Assembly (NCBI RefSeq): GCF_900177425.1
Contig: NZ_LT840184.1
Span: 3,450,263 to 3,514,262 of the forward strand
DNA from: Paenibacillus uliginis N3/975
GTDB taxonomy: Bacteria > Bacillota > Bacilli > Paenibacillales > Paenibacillaceae
Direction: 5' to 3'
Length of the DNA stretch: 64,000 bases
This document shows positions 50,056-58,670 of the stretch, one piece after another (the first letter of the stretch is position 1; the number at the start of each line of letters is the position of its first letter). The position numbers and the translations under genes were made by a program. The notes beneath the pieces were generated by a model. That model did not search any database, was not told the origin of the DNA, and saw nothing but the letters and a program-made list of their open reading frames with translations.

Positions 50056-50466
50056 TTATTTATTAAAAAAACGGGACAATTCTCCTTGAATCAAAGACAC
50101 TTGACCCGGTCTTTTAGCCGTAATCAATTCCTGTTTTAACAGGCGGCGGAGCTGCGATTCCGACATTTCCCTGCGTCTGTTCTCGGTGTCAGGTGTAATA
50201 ACGGTTGCCTCTTCCGATTCCTTCGTTACCGGATTCATCACCTGTTTGATTCCCGCAATATTAACGCCCTTCTCAATCAATGCTTTAATCTCCAGAAGAC
50301 GTTCTACATCGTTAAAAGAAAACAGCCGTTGGTTGCCTGACGTCCGCGCAGGTACGATCAAACTGTGCTGCTCGTAGTAACGAATTTGCCTTGCGGACAA
50401 ATCGGTGAGCTTCATGACAATACCAATTGGAAATAAAGCCATATTTCTCCGGATCTCATCACCCAT
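50056..50466 (-). CDS. glnR: MerR-family nitrogen repressor GlnR
   Basis: Represses glnRA and other nitrogen genes when glutamine is high. The 136-residue protein has a MerR-type winged helix (FPIGIVMKLTDLSARQIRYYEQHSLIVPARTSGNQRLFSFNDVERL) and the C-terminal tail RPGQVSLIQGELSRFFNK that in Bacillus interacts with feedback-inhibited glutamine synthetase. GGAAGG precedes the ATG. A GlnR box and a sigma-A promoter lie immediately upstream, so it represses itself. Confidence 0.94.
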   Translation of the reverse strand: MGDEIRRNMALFPIGIVMKLTDLSARQIRYYEQHSLIVPARTSGNQRLFSFNDVERLLEIKALIEKGVNIAGIKQVMNPVTKESEEATVITPDTENRRREMSESQLRRLLKQELITAKRPGQVSLIQGELSRFFNK

Positions 50467-50501
50467 AACCCATCAACCTTCCAAGTGATCTTTTCTGTTC
50501 A

Positions 50502-50530
50502 ATTGTATATTTCCTGCTTTAATGTGTCAA
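50502..50530 (-). promoter_or_regulatory. glnR: Promoter of glnRA
   Basis: Minus strand TTGACA (50530-50525) and TACAAT (50507-50502) with a 17-bp spacer, a near-perfect sigma-A promoter 36 nt before the glnR start. Confidence 0.85.
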
Positions 50531-50535
50531 CCCTA

Positions 50536-50552
50536 TGTTAGGAAATCTCACA
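50536..50552 (-). promoter_or_regulatory. GlnR/TnrA operator of glnRA
   Basis: TGTGAGATTTCCTAACA on the minus strand fits the GlnR/TnrA consensus TGTNA-N7-TNACA at every fixed position. It starts 5 bp upstream of the -35 hexamer and overlaps the stop codon of the preceding gene. Confidence 0.85.
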
Positions 50553-51840
50553 ACAAATTCCGTTCTTTCATCGTTTGCAGTGCCATTAGCACTCCATACT
50601 TAACATGGGAATAGGTCAAACCGCCTTGCATATATCCGATGTAAGGCTCACGGACAGGCGCATCGGCCGACAATTCCAGACTTCCACCCTGAATAAACGT
50701 TCCAGCCGCCATAATTACGGGATGCTCATAACCAGGCATATCCCATGGTTCGGGTACCACATGGCTGTCTACTGCAGCTGCCCGCTGGATTCCCTGAACA
50801 AAAGCAATCAAATGTTCCGGACCGGAGAAAGAAACCGCCTGAATCAAATCGGTTCTCTTCTCATTCCAAGCTGGCTTGGTCACGAAACCGACCTCTTCGA
50901 AGATAGCAGCCGCAAATATGCTTCCCTTGACGGCTTGTCCTACTGTATTCGGTGCAAGAAACAATCCTTGGTAAATCCCGCGTGTAGTTCCCAACATGGC
51001 ACCTACTTCACGGCCGATACCTGGCGCTGTCAATCGGTATGCAGCTTGATCTACATATTTCTCTTTACCGCAAATATAACCACCGGTTTCTGCTAACCCG
51101 CCACCGGGATTTTTAATGAGCGAACCTGCCATCAAATCCACGCCAACCTCTGTCGGTTCATGCTCCTCTGTGAACTCTCCGTAACAGTTATCTACGAACA
51201 CGATAACGTCCTGCTTGATAGCTTTAACCTTGTCCACCATCACACCGATTTCTTCCACTGTAAAGGAGGAACGCCAGTCATAACCGCGTGAACGCTGAAT
51301 CCCGATCACCTTGGTTGCGGAGTTTACAGCTTTACTTACTCCGTCCCAATCAATTCCCCCGTCTTCAAGCAGACTAACTTCACGGTAGCCGATGCCAAAA
51401 TCCTTCAGCGAACCCGTACCGTCTCCCTCTTCCCCAATAACCTTGTGGAGCGTGTCGTAAGGACGCCCCGTTATGTATAGTAATTCATCTCCCGGGCGCA
51501 AAACGCCAAACAAAGCTGTGGATATCGTATGCGTCCCGGAAGCAAAATGAGGACGTACCAGGGCCGATTCGGCCCTGAATATGTCAGCATAAACTTCATC
51601 CAGTACTTCCCGCCCGCGGTCGTTGTATGCATAACCAGTCGAACCAGCGAAGTGAAAGTCACTTACTTTGCTCCGCTGAAACGCTTCAATGACCTTCCAC
51701 TGGTTCCGGTCAACAATGCGGTCAATTTCTCGTAAACTCTCTACGATCTTTTGTTCTGCCAAACCACTTAATTCTTCGATGTCTTTCGAAAATCTAGCCA
51801 TTTCGTACGGTCTCTCCTCTGTCTCTCTCATAATTTTCAC
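50548..51840 (-). CDS. Methionine gamma-lyase family protein, YnbB-like
   Basis: A 430-residue PLP-dependent enzyme of the Cys/Met metabolism fold, historically called 'aluminum resistance protein'. Features include RPHFASGTHTISTALFG at the N-terminal substrate region, VIGIQRSRGYDWRSS, the aspartate in VIVFVDNCYGEF, and the PLP lysine probably in SLIKNPGGGLAETGGYI. Catalytic specificity is unproven in this family. The place between hflX and glnR matches Bacillus subtilis ynbB. Its stop codon overlaps the GlnR box. Confidence 0.9.
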   Translation of the reverse strand: MKIMRETEERPYEMARFSKDIEELSGLAEQKIVESLREIDRIVDRNQWKVIEAFQRSKVSDFHFAGSTGYAYNDRGREVLDEVYADIFRAESALVRPHFASGTHTISTALFGVLRPGDELLYITGRPYDTLHKVIGEEGDGTGSLKDFGIGYREVSLLEDGGIDWDGVSKAVNSATKVIGIQRSRGYDWRSSFTVEEIGVMVDKVKAIKQDVIVFVDNCYGEFTEEHEPTEVGVDLMAGSLIKNPGGGLAETGGYICGKEKYVDQAAYRLTAPGIGREVGAMLGTTRGIYQGLFLAPNTVGQAVKGSIFAAAIFEEVGFVTKPAWNEKRTDLIQAVSFSGPEHLIAFVQGIQRAAAVDSHVVPEPWDMPGYEHPVIMAAGTFIQGGSLELSADAPVREPYIGYMQGGLTYSHVKYGVLMALQTMKERNLL

Positions 51841-51842
51841 AA

Positions 51843-53129
51843 CTACTGTTCGAGATAATCCTTCAGCATATAACCCATCTTGTCATAATCCGTTTTGTTA
51901 ATCCGGACTTCATATATAATGTCGTTCTCTTCGAAGGTCTGCTCGATAACGTCCCCAATCCGGTATAAGGTAGAGCTGACATCTCCACGATCCGCAGGAA
52001 TGCGGAATTTTACGTTACCTCCCGAAAGATGCTCCTGAATCGCATGCTTTACTGAATCTAGATCTTTCTCATCATAAGCACTGATCTTCAGGAATCCTTC
52101 GCCAGAAGGAAGCATCTCCAGTTGCTCCGGATCACAAGCGTCTTTTTTATTAAACAAGACTAATTGAGGTTTATCTGCCGCGCCAAGATCTTCCAAAATA
52201 GACTGTACGACGGACATCTGATCTTCCCGCATTGCTGAGGAAGCATCTACTACATGCAGGATCAAATCTGCTTCATTGGCCTCTTCCAGTGTTGCACGGA
52301 ACGCAGCAATCAGATCGTGCGGCAGATTTTGAATAAATCCAACCGTATCGGTCAACACGACTTCTTTGCCGCTCGGCAGCTCTAACACTCGGGATGTTGG
52401 GTCCAGTGTAGCAAACAATTTATTTTCAATATAAACATCCGCTGCAGTCAAACGATTCAGCAGCGTAGACTTTCCCGCATTCGTATAGCCAACCAGAGCT
52501 ACTTGAACCGCTCCGGTCTTCTTCCGGCGCTCACGGTGCAGAACACGATGTTTTGTTATTTCGTCCAGCTGGCGTTTTAAGTCACTAATCCGGCCTCTGA
52601 TATGCCGACGGTCCGTTTCAAGTTTGCTTTCGCCGGGTCCTCTCGTACCTATACCGCCTCCAAGCCGTGACAGGTTTTTACCGTGGCCTGACAAGCGCGG
52701 CAGCAAATAGCTGTGTTGAGCGAGCTCTACCTGGATGATCCCTTCACGGGTCTTGGCACGCTGCGCAAAAATATCTAAAATCAATTGCGTTCTGTCAATA
52801 ATTTTCACATCTAAAGTTTCTTCCAGATTACGAACCTGTGCTCCAGACAGCTCCTGATCAAATATGGCCGTGTTGGCTTCCAAGCCGTCAATAGCCATAC
52901 GGAGTTCTTCCACTTTACCTTTTCCGATAAACCACTTGGAATCCGGTGTTTCACGGTTTTGTGTAATAACCTCGAGGACCTGAACACCTGCGGTTTCAGC
53001 CAATTGAACAAGCTCTTGAAGTGAATGTTCGGTATTGATACCTGACCTCTTTACTTGATCAGTTACAAGACTAACCAGTACAGCTTTATCCGGTAAATTA
53101 GTCTTCGTCTCGTGAATGTCATTTGCCAT
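51843..53129 (-). CDS. hflX: GTPase HflX
   Basis: Ribosome-splitting GTPase of about 428 residues. An N-terminal nucleotide-binding-like domain (AGVQVLEVITQNRETPDSKWFIGKGKVEEL) and a coiled-coil linker (GESKLETDRRHIRGRISDLKRQLDEI) precede the G domain (GYTNAGKSTLLNRL, DTVGFI, NKKD). The C-terminal domain of about 75 residues ends the protein. The frame opens at 53162, but AAAGGAG is placed for the ATG at 53129. It lies 2 nt upstream of the YnbB-like gene. Confidence 0.95.
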   Translation of the reverse strand: MANDIHETKTNLPDKAVLVSLVTDQVKRSGINTEHSLQELVQLAETAGVQVLEVITQNRETPDSKWFIGKGKVEELRMAIDGLEANTAIFDQELSGAQVRNLEETLDVKIIDRTQLILDIFAQRAKTREGIIQVELAQHSYLLPRLSGHGKNLSRLGGGIGTRGPGESKLETDRRHIRGRISDLKRQLDEITKHRVLHRERRKKTGAVQVALVGYTNAGKSTLLNRLTAADVYIENKLFATLDPTSRVLELPSGKEVVLTDTVGFIQNLPHDLIAAFRATLEEANEADLILHVVDASSAMREDQMSVVQSILEDLGAADKPQLVLFNKKDACDPEQLEMLPSGEGFLKISAYDEKDLDSVKHAIQEHLSGGNVKFRIPADRGDVSSTLYRIGDVIEQTFEENDIIYEVRINKTDYDKMGYMLKDYLEQ

Positions 53130-53201
53130 AGTCATTGCTCCTTTAATCTTTGATGTCATCAAGAACAGCTTACCTGCATTAAGTCGTGTCTAGCTTCCAA
53201 A

Positions 53202-54182
53202 TTACACTTTGTTCGCAAGTTTAAAATCCTCCGGACGAATTGTCATTAATTCAAGCTTGCTCGGATTTCCGGCAACATAATGATTCAGCAGCCGTACCGC
53301 CTGATTCCGGATCGATTTCTCAATCAGATTGCGAACATAACGGGCGTTGCTGAAAGCATGAAGGTGGTTGTCTTTTTCCGCCTGAAGATGTTCCTTCAGT
53401 TTAATCATGGACTGCGGCATAAGAATATAATCTCTCTCTTTAGCCATCAGCTCGGATATTTGAATCAACTGATCCATATTGTAATCCGGAAAATCCATCT
53501 GTATCGGGAATCGCGAATGAAGTCCGGGGTTACTGCACATGAAATAATCAATTTCATCCGAATAGCCGGCCAAAATAAGAACGAACTGATTCTTATGATC
53601 CTCCATCGCCTTTACCAGCGTATCTATTGCTTCCTTACCAAAGTCTTTTTCCCCGCCCCGGGCCAGGCTATACGCTTCATCGATGAATAAAATACCACCG
53701 ATCGCCTTCTTCACCAAATCTCTTGTTTTCTGAGCAGTGTGTCCGATATATTCGCCCACGAGATCCGCCCGCTCAACTTCTACCAAATGTCCTTTGTTTA
53801 GAACGCCCATTTTTTGAAACAGCTTAGCAACAATACGTGCAACCGTTGTTTTACCTGTACCTGGATTACCTTTAAAAATCATATGAAACACATGACCGCC
53901 GCTTAACAGCCCGGCTTCAGAACGCATCTGCGCCACTTGTAGTAAAGCATAAATCTCATAAACCAGCTCTTTAATCTGATCAAGCCCCACCAATTGGTCG
54001 AGCTCCTTCTGAATTTCCTGAAATAGACCGTGCTGCGACAATGGACTCGGCGATGGGGCCGGTTCGCGCTCGGGAACTACAGTGCTGACCAGTGGGGGTT
54101 CAGCACTGCGGAGCACGACATTTATCTGTCTGGAAGGCCGACCCTCAGACCGGTTTCCGGCGGCCGTTACACGTCCGTTCAT
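53202..54182 (-). CDS. spoVK: Stage V sporulation protein K (AAA+ ATPase)
   Basis: A 326-residue AAA+ protein needed for late spore maturation in Bacillus subtilis. The first 60 residues are Pro/Arg/Ser-rich and poorly conserved. The AAA core has Walker A FKGNPGTGKTTVARIVAKLF, Walker B GILFIDEAYSLARGG, the sensor region VLILAGYSDEIDYF, and the RNLIEKSIRNQAVRLL C-terminal helix. The order spoVK-hflX-ynbB-glnR-glnA is as in Bacillus. It confirms an endospore former. Confidence 0.92.
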   Translation of the reverse strand: MNGRVTAAGNRSEGRPSRQINVVLRSAEPPLVSTVVPEREPAPSPSPLSQHGLFQEIQKELDQLVGLDQIKELVYEIYALLQVAQMRSEAGLLSGGHVFHMIFKGNPGTGKTTVARIVAKLFQKMGVLNKGHLVEVERADLVGEYIGHTAQKTRDLVKKAIGGILFIDEAYSLARGGEKDFGKEAIDTLVKAMEDHKNQFVLILAGYSDEIDYFMCSNPGLHSRFPIQMDFPDYNMDQLIQISELMAKERDYILMPQSMIKLKEHLQAEKDNHLHAFSNARYVRNLIEKSIRNQAVRLLNHYVAGNPSKLELMTIRPEDFKLANKV

Positions 54183-54261
54183 AGCTCCTCACCTCTTTAT
54201 CCAAAGGGCTGACTATCTATTCCAATGTATTCTATTTATTAGCAGGTTATTAGAAGTTTCA

Positions 54262-54918
54262 TCACTTCCACCCAAGTGTGATCAGGAACCGGTCCACCGT
54301 CCATTTTGTATAAGCAAGAATCTCACGACCTTTATGCTTAGCCATTGGAAGTACCGTAGATGTGGTTAAGGCCATTGTGGGGTTTTCATAACCTAGCGTC
54401 TCGGCAACTTCCAACGACCTCGTGCCGTGATAATCATGAGTTACAATTATTGCGGAAGACCATCCGTGCTCTTTCATGATCCGCTTGCTGAACAACAGGT
54501 TTTCATAAGTGCTTGTTGCTTCATTTTCTAAAACAATATCACTCTCAGAAACACCTGCTTCAACAAGGTAATTCCGCATGCCTTCGGCTTCAGTATACTT
54601 TAATCCAGGTGCATCAAGTCCACCGGTTACGATAAATGAATTGTAAAATCCCTCTTCATAAAGCTTGAGTCCATGCTCGAGCCTTTCTCTAAGACCAGGA
54701 CTAGGATGGTCCCCCCACATAGAAGCTCCTAATATTATTCCGACATCCGCTTCAGCTTTTACCGTGCTTTCGGCTCTATTAATCTGATAATACACGTAGG
54801 TGGACCATACAATCCCCATCAAAAATAGAGCGAGCACTCCATACAAACATCGTTTCAACCAAGGACGTCCTTTAGAAGAATTAGAGCTTTTCATCCCGGT
54901 AAACATAGATTGGCGCAT
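54262..54918 (-). CDS. YdcF/SanA-like membrane protein (DUF218)
   Basis: A 218-residue protein with one N-terminal membrane helix (YGVLALFLMGIVWSTYVYY) and an outer DUF218 domain: VGIILGASMWGDHPSPGLRERLEHGLKLYEEGFYNSFIVTGG, then YLVEAGVSESDIVLENEATSTYENLLFS and SAIIVTHDYHGTRSLEVAETLG. Members include SanA and YdcF, linked to envelope barrier function, but the reaction is unknown. Its ATG overlaps the DUF402 gene stop by 1 nt, so the two are coupled. Confidence 0.88.
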   Translation of the reverse strand: MRQSMFTGMKSSNSSKGRPWLKRCLYGVLALFLMGIVWSTYVYYQINRAESTVKAEADVGIILGASMWGDHPSPGLRERLEHGLKLYEEGFYNSFIVTGGLDAPGLKYTEAEGMRNYLVEAGVSESDIVLENEATSTYENLLFSKRIMKEHGWSSAIIVTHDYHGTRSLEVAETLGYENPTMALTTSTVLPMAKHKGREILAYTKWTVDRFLITLGWK

Positions 54919-55475
54919 TATTTCTTCCTCCTGAATTCTCCGTTGTGAAATAAACGGTCACGATGCTCAAGGGACATCATAAAGTAAGGAAATTCATGCG
55001 CGTCAATTGCCCGAAGCACTCTGCGAGCCGTAACTTTAGCTTGCCGGTAATCATCTCGGGTGATGTCACTCCGCCGAAGCGCATCCTCCAATTCATCCTC
55101 ATCCAACAGAAATACCTCACCGTCCTTATTTACCACAACATCAAGATATAAATCATCAAACCATGGAACGCCCTGATCGGTGACACCCTGCTTCTTGCAT
55201 ATGTCAATATACCACTGAACAATTTGGCGCTTGTCGTCGAACATAGCTGTTACAATGAAATGACTATCTTTTGGATAATACTGTAACCAGGAGTATCCCT
55301 TATCCGCAATGCGGTATGTATGCTGCCCATATGTTTTCCATAGCGGTTCTTTCAGGCCATATATTGTATACAAGGTAAGATATCCCGTGAACTGATCACA
55401 CTCCACATAACGGGAAGTGAAGTGCCGGCGGGTAATACGGCGCCAATTCGCCCGGTCTCCGAATTTACGTTTCAT
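54918..55475 (-). CDS. DUF402 nucleoside di/triphosphatase-like protein
   Basis: About 185 residues of the DUF402 (Ntdp) family, related to a Staphylococcus nucleoside tri- and diphosphatase and Bacillus YgaC. The core includes WLQYYPKDSHFIVTAMFDDKRQIVQWYIDICKKQG and WFDDLYLDVVVNKDGEVFLLDEDELEDAL, whose acidic residues would bind the metal. It is soluble. GGGAGGAAAAG favours the ATG at 55475 over the frame start at 55493. The substrate assignment is by family only. Confidence 0.85.
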   Translation of the reverse strand: MKRKFGDRANWRRITRRHFTSRYVECDQFTGYLTLYTIYGLKEPLWKTYGQHTYRIADKGYSWLQYYPKDSHFIVTAMFDDKRQIVQWYIDICKKQGVTDQGVPWFDDLYLDVVVNKDGEVFLLDEDELEDALRRSDITRDDYRQAKVTARRVLRAIDAHEFPYFMMSLEHRDRLFHNGEFRRKK

Positions 55476-55534
55476 GGAACTTTTCCTCCCCATATCGTAA
55501 CCTCAGCTTACCACATTTAAGTTACACACTCAAA

Positions 55535-55566
55535 AAGAAAGAAGCCTCTGCAGCAAGCAGAGGCTC
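55535..55566 (-). terminator. Terminator of the penicillin-binding protein gene
   Basis: On the minus strand AGCCTCTGC / GCAGAGGCT hairpin followed by TTCTTTCTTTTT, about 30 nt beyond the stop codon. Confidence 0.85.
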
Positions 55567-55596
55567 CAATCCTATTCTGATTACATTGTAAATCAT

Positions 55597-58260
55597 TTAC
55601 TCGACGCTCTGCTGCTCTATAGGAGCAGTATAGTCAATGCTCTCTCCGCCTTCAGGCGTGGTCGTTCCCGGTTCGGATGGTTGGCCGCCAGTATCGCCGG
55701 TATCTCCGCCAGTTTCCGGATTGCCTGTATCGCCTCCACCGGGATTTTCATTTCCTTGTCCACTGCCTTGGCCGCCATTGCCTTGACCGTTGCCTTGGCC
55801 ATTTCCGTTTCCTTGACCTTGGCCGCTTTCACCCTGTCCATTTCCTTGTCCGTTGCCCTGGCCAGTTCCCGTATCAGTTCCCTGACCGTCTCCAGGTTCT
55901 TCAGGCGTAGTTCCCGTATCCGTTCCTTCTTCTGGCGGAACAGGTTCTACATTATCATCCGGTTGTTCCTCCGGTTCTTCTTCCGGTGGTGCCACTCCTG
56001 CTGTAACGACTTGAAGTATATTAGAAGGCTCCGACTCTACATCCTGTGATGGATCATAGGCCGTGACATAATAACTGTACGTCAATCCTTCCATAGCACC
56101 CATATCATCAGCCGAAGTTCCACCTAACGCATCCACTATCCGAGTATAGTTCGCTTCAGATGATTCTTTACGGTATACACGATATTGAATACCGCTGCCA
56201 TCCACAGCACTCCAGTTCAGGTTCACAGTCTGAAGTTGCGCATCATAGGAGCCTGTCAGGTTTCGTACGGATTCAAGCTCAACCTTCGTCGGCTCTTCCT
56301 CGACAGGTTCTGGAGCCTTCGTTGTAGGGAAGTCCTTCGCCTCATATCCCTGCACGGCTTTCTCCATGACCTTGCTCCATAAAGAAGCTGCCATCGGACT
56401 GCTTTGCCGCATCAGATGATTTCTTCCAGGCTCGTCGTAACCAAGCCATACAGCTGCGGTAAGCTCTGGTGTGTACCCGGCAAACCATACGTCCCGCACA
56501 CCACTTACGCCTTTATAACCACTTTGCGTCGTACCCGTTTTACCAGCTACCGGACGGCTAATGCTTGCATTACGCCCTGTACCGTCCTGGACGACACGCC
56601 GCATCATATCTGTCATTTGTGATGCCGTCTGTGCACTCATCACACGTTCCTTGTTACCGCCTTTATTCTCATGAACGACTTTGCCGCTGCTGTTCTTAAT
56701 TTGTTTAATAGCAAAAGCTTCATTCAATTCCCCGCCGTTGGCGAACGCACTGAACGCCTGAGTCATTTCAAACGTGTTCGTACCGGAATTCATACCGCCA
56801 AGAGCAAGCGACAGGTTCATGTCCTCTTTCGTTGTCTTAATACCCATTTTTTGTGTGAACTCATATCCGGACTTAACGCCGATCTGATTCAGAGTCCATA
56901 CTGCTGGGATGTTCTCCGAACGCTGAATCGCCTCTGGCATGCTTACGGTATTAGAGTACCCATGAAGGTTCTGAGGGCAGTAAGTGCCGTTGCCAAAACA
57001 CTGTTTCTGATTGCTCAGTCTGGAGTCCTTCGTAAACTTGCCGCTTTCTAGCGCAGGAGCGTATACAGCAATCGGTTTTAAAGCCGATCCTGGCTGTCGG
57101 CGACTGTCGGTAGCACGGTTAAAGCCACCGCGTTGATATTCGCGTCCGCCAGCCATAGCCACAATTCCGCCTGTGTGCTGGTTCATAATGACCATGGAGC
57201 CTTGAATGATGGCATCATCTGAGCCTTTTTCAAAGTTATCCGGATTGTTGAACTCGGTTTCCAGCACCTGCTGGGCATTCGCGTCCATTGTGGTATAAAT
57301 TTGATATCCGCCGATATTCAAATCATCCTCAGTGAGTCCCCACTTCTCTTCGGCTTCCTCCATCACATAATCGATAAAAGCGGTATATTTCTGCTCCTTG
57401 ACCGGAGGTTCATAGTTGTAATCTACCTTTTTGGCCTTTTCAGCTTCTTCCGCCGTGATATAGCCTTGGTCCTGCATCAGTGTTAATACAACTCCGCGAC
57501 GCTCTTTGCTAAGGTCCGGATTCTTAAGCGGATTGTACCTGGAAGGGCCTTTAGGCATGGCTGCCAGAGTCGCCATTTCCCACAGTTCCAGCTTGTTTAG
57601 ATCGCTCTTTCCGAAATAACGCTGTGAAGCTGCTTTAATTCCGTAATAAGGTCCGCCGAAGTTAATCCGGTTCAGATACATCTCCAGAATCTCATCTTTT
57701 GTATGGTTTCGCTCGAGTGCCAATGCAATCGACACTTCCGTAGCTTTACGGAAAAACGTCTTATCCCGTGTCAGGAAGATATTTTTGGCAAGCTGCTGCG
57801 TAATCGTACTTCCACCCTCTACCATAGAGCGAGCCATAATATCTTTTACTGCAGCACGTCCGATGGACCAGATGTCAACACCACTGTGCTCCATAAAGCG
57901 TCTATCCTCTGTTGCGATAAAAGCATTTTTCAATTGTTCCGGTATATCTTCACTTTTAACGGGATCGCTTTTTTGAATCGAAAGTTCACCCATAAGCGTA
58001 CCATTTCGGTCATATACCTTGGACGTTCCATGTGCCGTAAGCTTGTCCCTGTTCTGTTCTAGCAAATTTTCACCGCTAACCATAATGAACAAGTAGCCAG
58101 CCAATGCACAGAATATGGCGATAACCGCCGTGAAGAATAAAGTCCACCCGATTCGTTTGCCTCGACTACCTTTTTTCTTTTTCGAAGTTTTTTTTGTTGT
58201 CTTAGGGGTCTCTTTGTTTTTGTTCACCCTGGACATTTGATCTTGATTTTTACCAGCCAT
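55597..58260 (-). CDS. Class A penicillin-binding protein (PBP1A-type)
   Basis: Bifunctional peptidoglycan synthase of 887 residues. A basic N-terminus and a membrane helix (IGWTLFFTAVIAIFCALAGYL, about 37-57) precede the GT51 glycosyltransferase (TEDRRFMEHSGVD, EGGSTITQQLAKN) and the transpeptidase with SxxK in GSALKPIAV, SxN in RSENIP, and KTG in VAGKTGTTQ. A fibronectin type III-like domain (about 665-760) follows, then a tail of about 125 residues built of Gly-Gln-Gly-Asn-like repeats and Pro/Glu/Thr stretches outside the cell. It is longer than Bacillus PBP1 mainly because of this tail. Confidence 0.93.
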   Translation of the reverse strand: MAGKNQDQMSRVNKNKETPKTTKKTSKKKKGSRGKRIGWTLFFTAVIAIFCALAGYLFIMVSGENLLEQNRDKLTAHGTSKVYDRNGTLMGELSIQKSDPVKSEDIPEQLKNAFIATEDRRFMEHSGVDIWSIGRAAVKDIMARSMVEGGSTITQQLAKNIFLTRDKTFFRKATEVSIALALERNHTKDEILEMYLNRINFGGPYYGIKAASQRYFGKSDLNKLELWEMATLAAMPKGPSRYNPLKNPDLSKERRGVVLTLMQDQGYITAEEAEKAKKVDYNYEPPVKEQKYTAFIDYVMEEAEEKWGLTEDDLNIGGYQIYTTMDANAQQVLETEFNNPDNFEKGSDDAIIQGSMVIMNQHTGGIVAMAGGREYQRGGFNRATDSRRQPGSALKPIAVYAPALESGKFTKDSRLSNQKQCFGNGTYCPQNLHGYSNTVSMPEAIQRSENIPAVWTLNQIGVKSGYEFTQKMGIKTTKEDMNLSLALGGMNSGTNTFEMTQAFSAFANGGELNEAFAIKQIKNSSGKVVHENKGGNKERVMSAQTASQMTDMMRRVVQDGTGRNASISRPVAGKTGTTQSGYKGVSGVRDVWFAGYTPELTAAVWLGYDEPGRNHLMRQSSPMAASLWSKVMEKAVQGYEAKDFPTTKAPEPVEEEPTKVELESVRNLTGSYDAQLQTVNLNWSAVDGSGIQYRVYRKESSEANYTRIVDALGGTSADDMGAMEGLTYSYYVTAYDPSQDVESEPSNILQVVTAGVAPPEEEPEEQPDDNVEPVPPEEGTDTGTTPEEPGDGQGTDTGTGQGNGQGNGQGESGQGQGNGNGQGNGQGNGGQGSGQGNENPGGGDTGNPETGGDTGDTGGQPSEPGTTTPEGGESIDYTAPIEQQSVE

Positions 58261-58302
58261 AGTTCCCCTCCTGACTCCCTTAATAAATTCTCACTCCCTG
58301 GA

Positions 58303-58332
58303 AAGAAAAGAACAACCTTCTCAGGTTGCTCT
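58303..58332 (-). terminator. Terminator of hfq
   Basis: On the minus strand AGCAACCT / AGGTTGTT hairpin followed by CTTTTCTTTCC, about 75 nt beyond the hfq stop codon and upstream of the penicillin-binding protein gene. Confidence 0.75.
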
Positions 58333-58407
58333 CTGCACTCCTATACAACTAAACGAATTATACACAAAAAAGTTTCAGATTAATCGTTTCTGTTAAAAAT
58401 ACCCACT

Positions 58408-58647
58408 TTATTGATCGTTGTTGTTGTCCTGCATCAGGGAAACATTTCGCTGCGGCATGAACGTGGAAATAGCATGCTTGTAAACCATTTGTTGGCGTCC
58501 ATCACTGTCGATCACGATAGTAAAATTGTCAAAAGCTTTGATCGTCCCACGAATCTGAAAGCCGTTTGTTAGGTATACCGTGGCGGGAATGTTCTCTTTA
58601 CGCAGTTGGTTCAAGAACGTATCTTGGATGTTTATGGACTTGTTCAT
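58408..58647 (-). CDS. hfq: RNA chaperone Hfq
   Basis: A hexameric Sm-fold RNA chaperone of about 79 residues. It has Sm1 (QDTFLNQLRKENIPATVYLTNGFQIRGTIKAFDNFTIVI) and Sm2 (QQMVYKHAISTFMPQR) with the conserved YKHA. A Gln/Asn/Asp-rich tail (LMQDNNNDQ) ends it. GGGGGT stands before the ATG at 58647, 5 codons inside the open frame. It is last in the mutS-mutL-methyltransferase-miaA-hfq run. Confidence 0.95.
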   Translation of the reverse strand: MNKSINIQDTFLNQLRKENIPATVYLTNGFQIRGTIKAFDNFTIVIDSDGRQQMVYKHAISTFMPQRNVSLMQDNNNDQ

Positions 58648-58670
58648 TAGCCGTACCCCCAATGGTTCAA

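Noticed and set aside
55617..56049. Several long frames on both strands over the penicillin-binding protein tail.
   Set aside because: They come from the repetitive Gly/Gln/Asn codons of the real gene.
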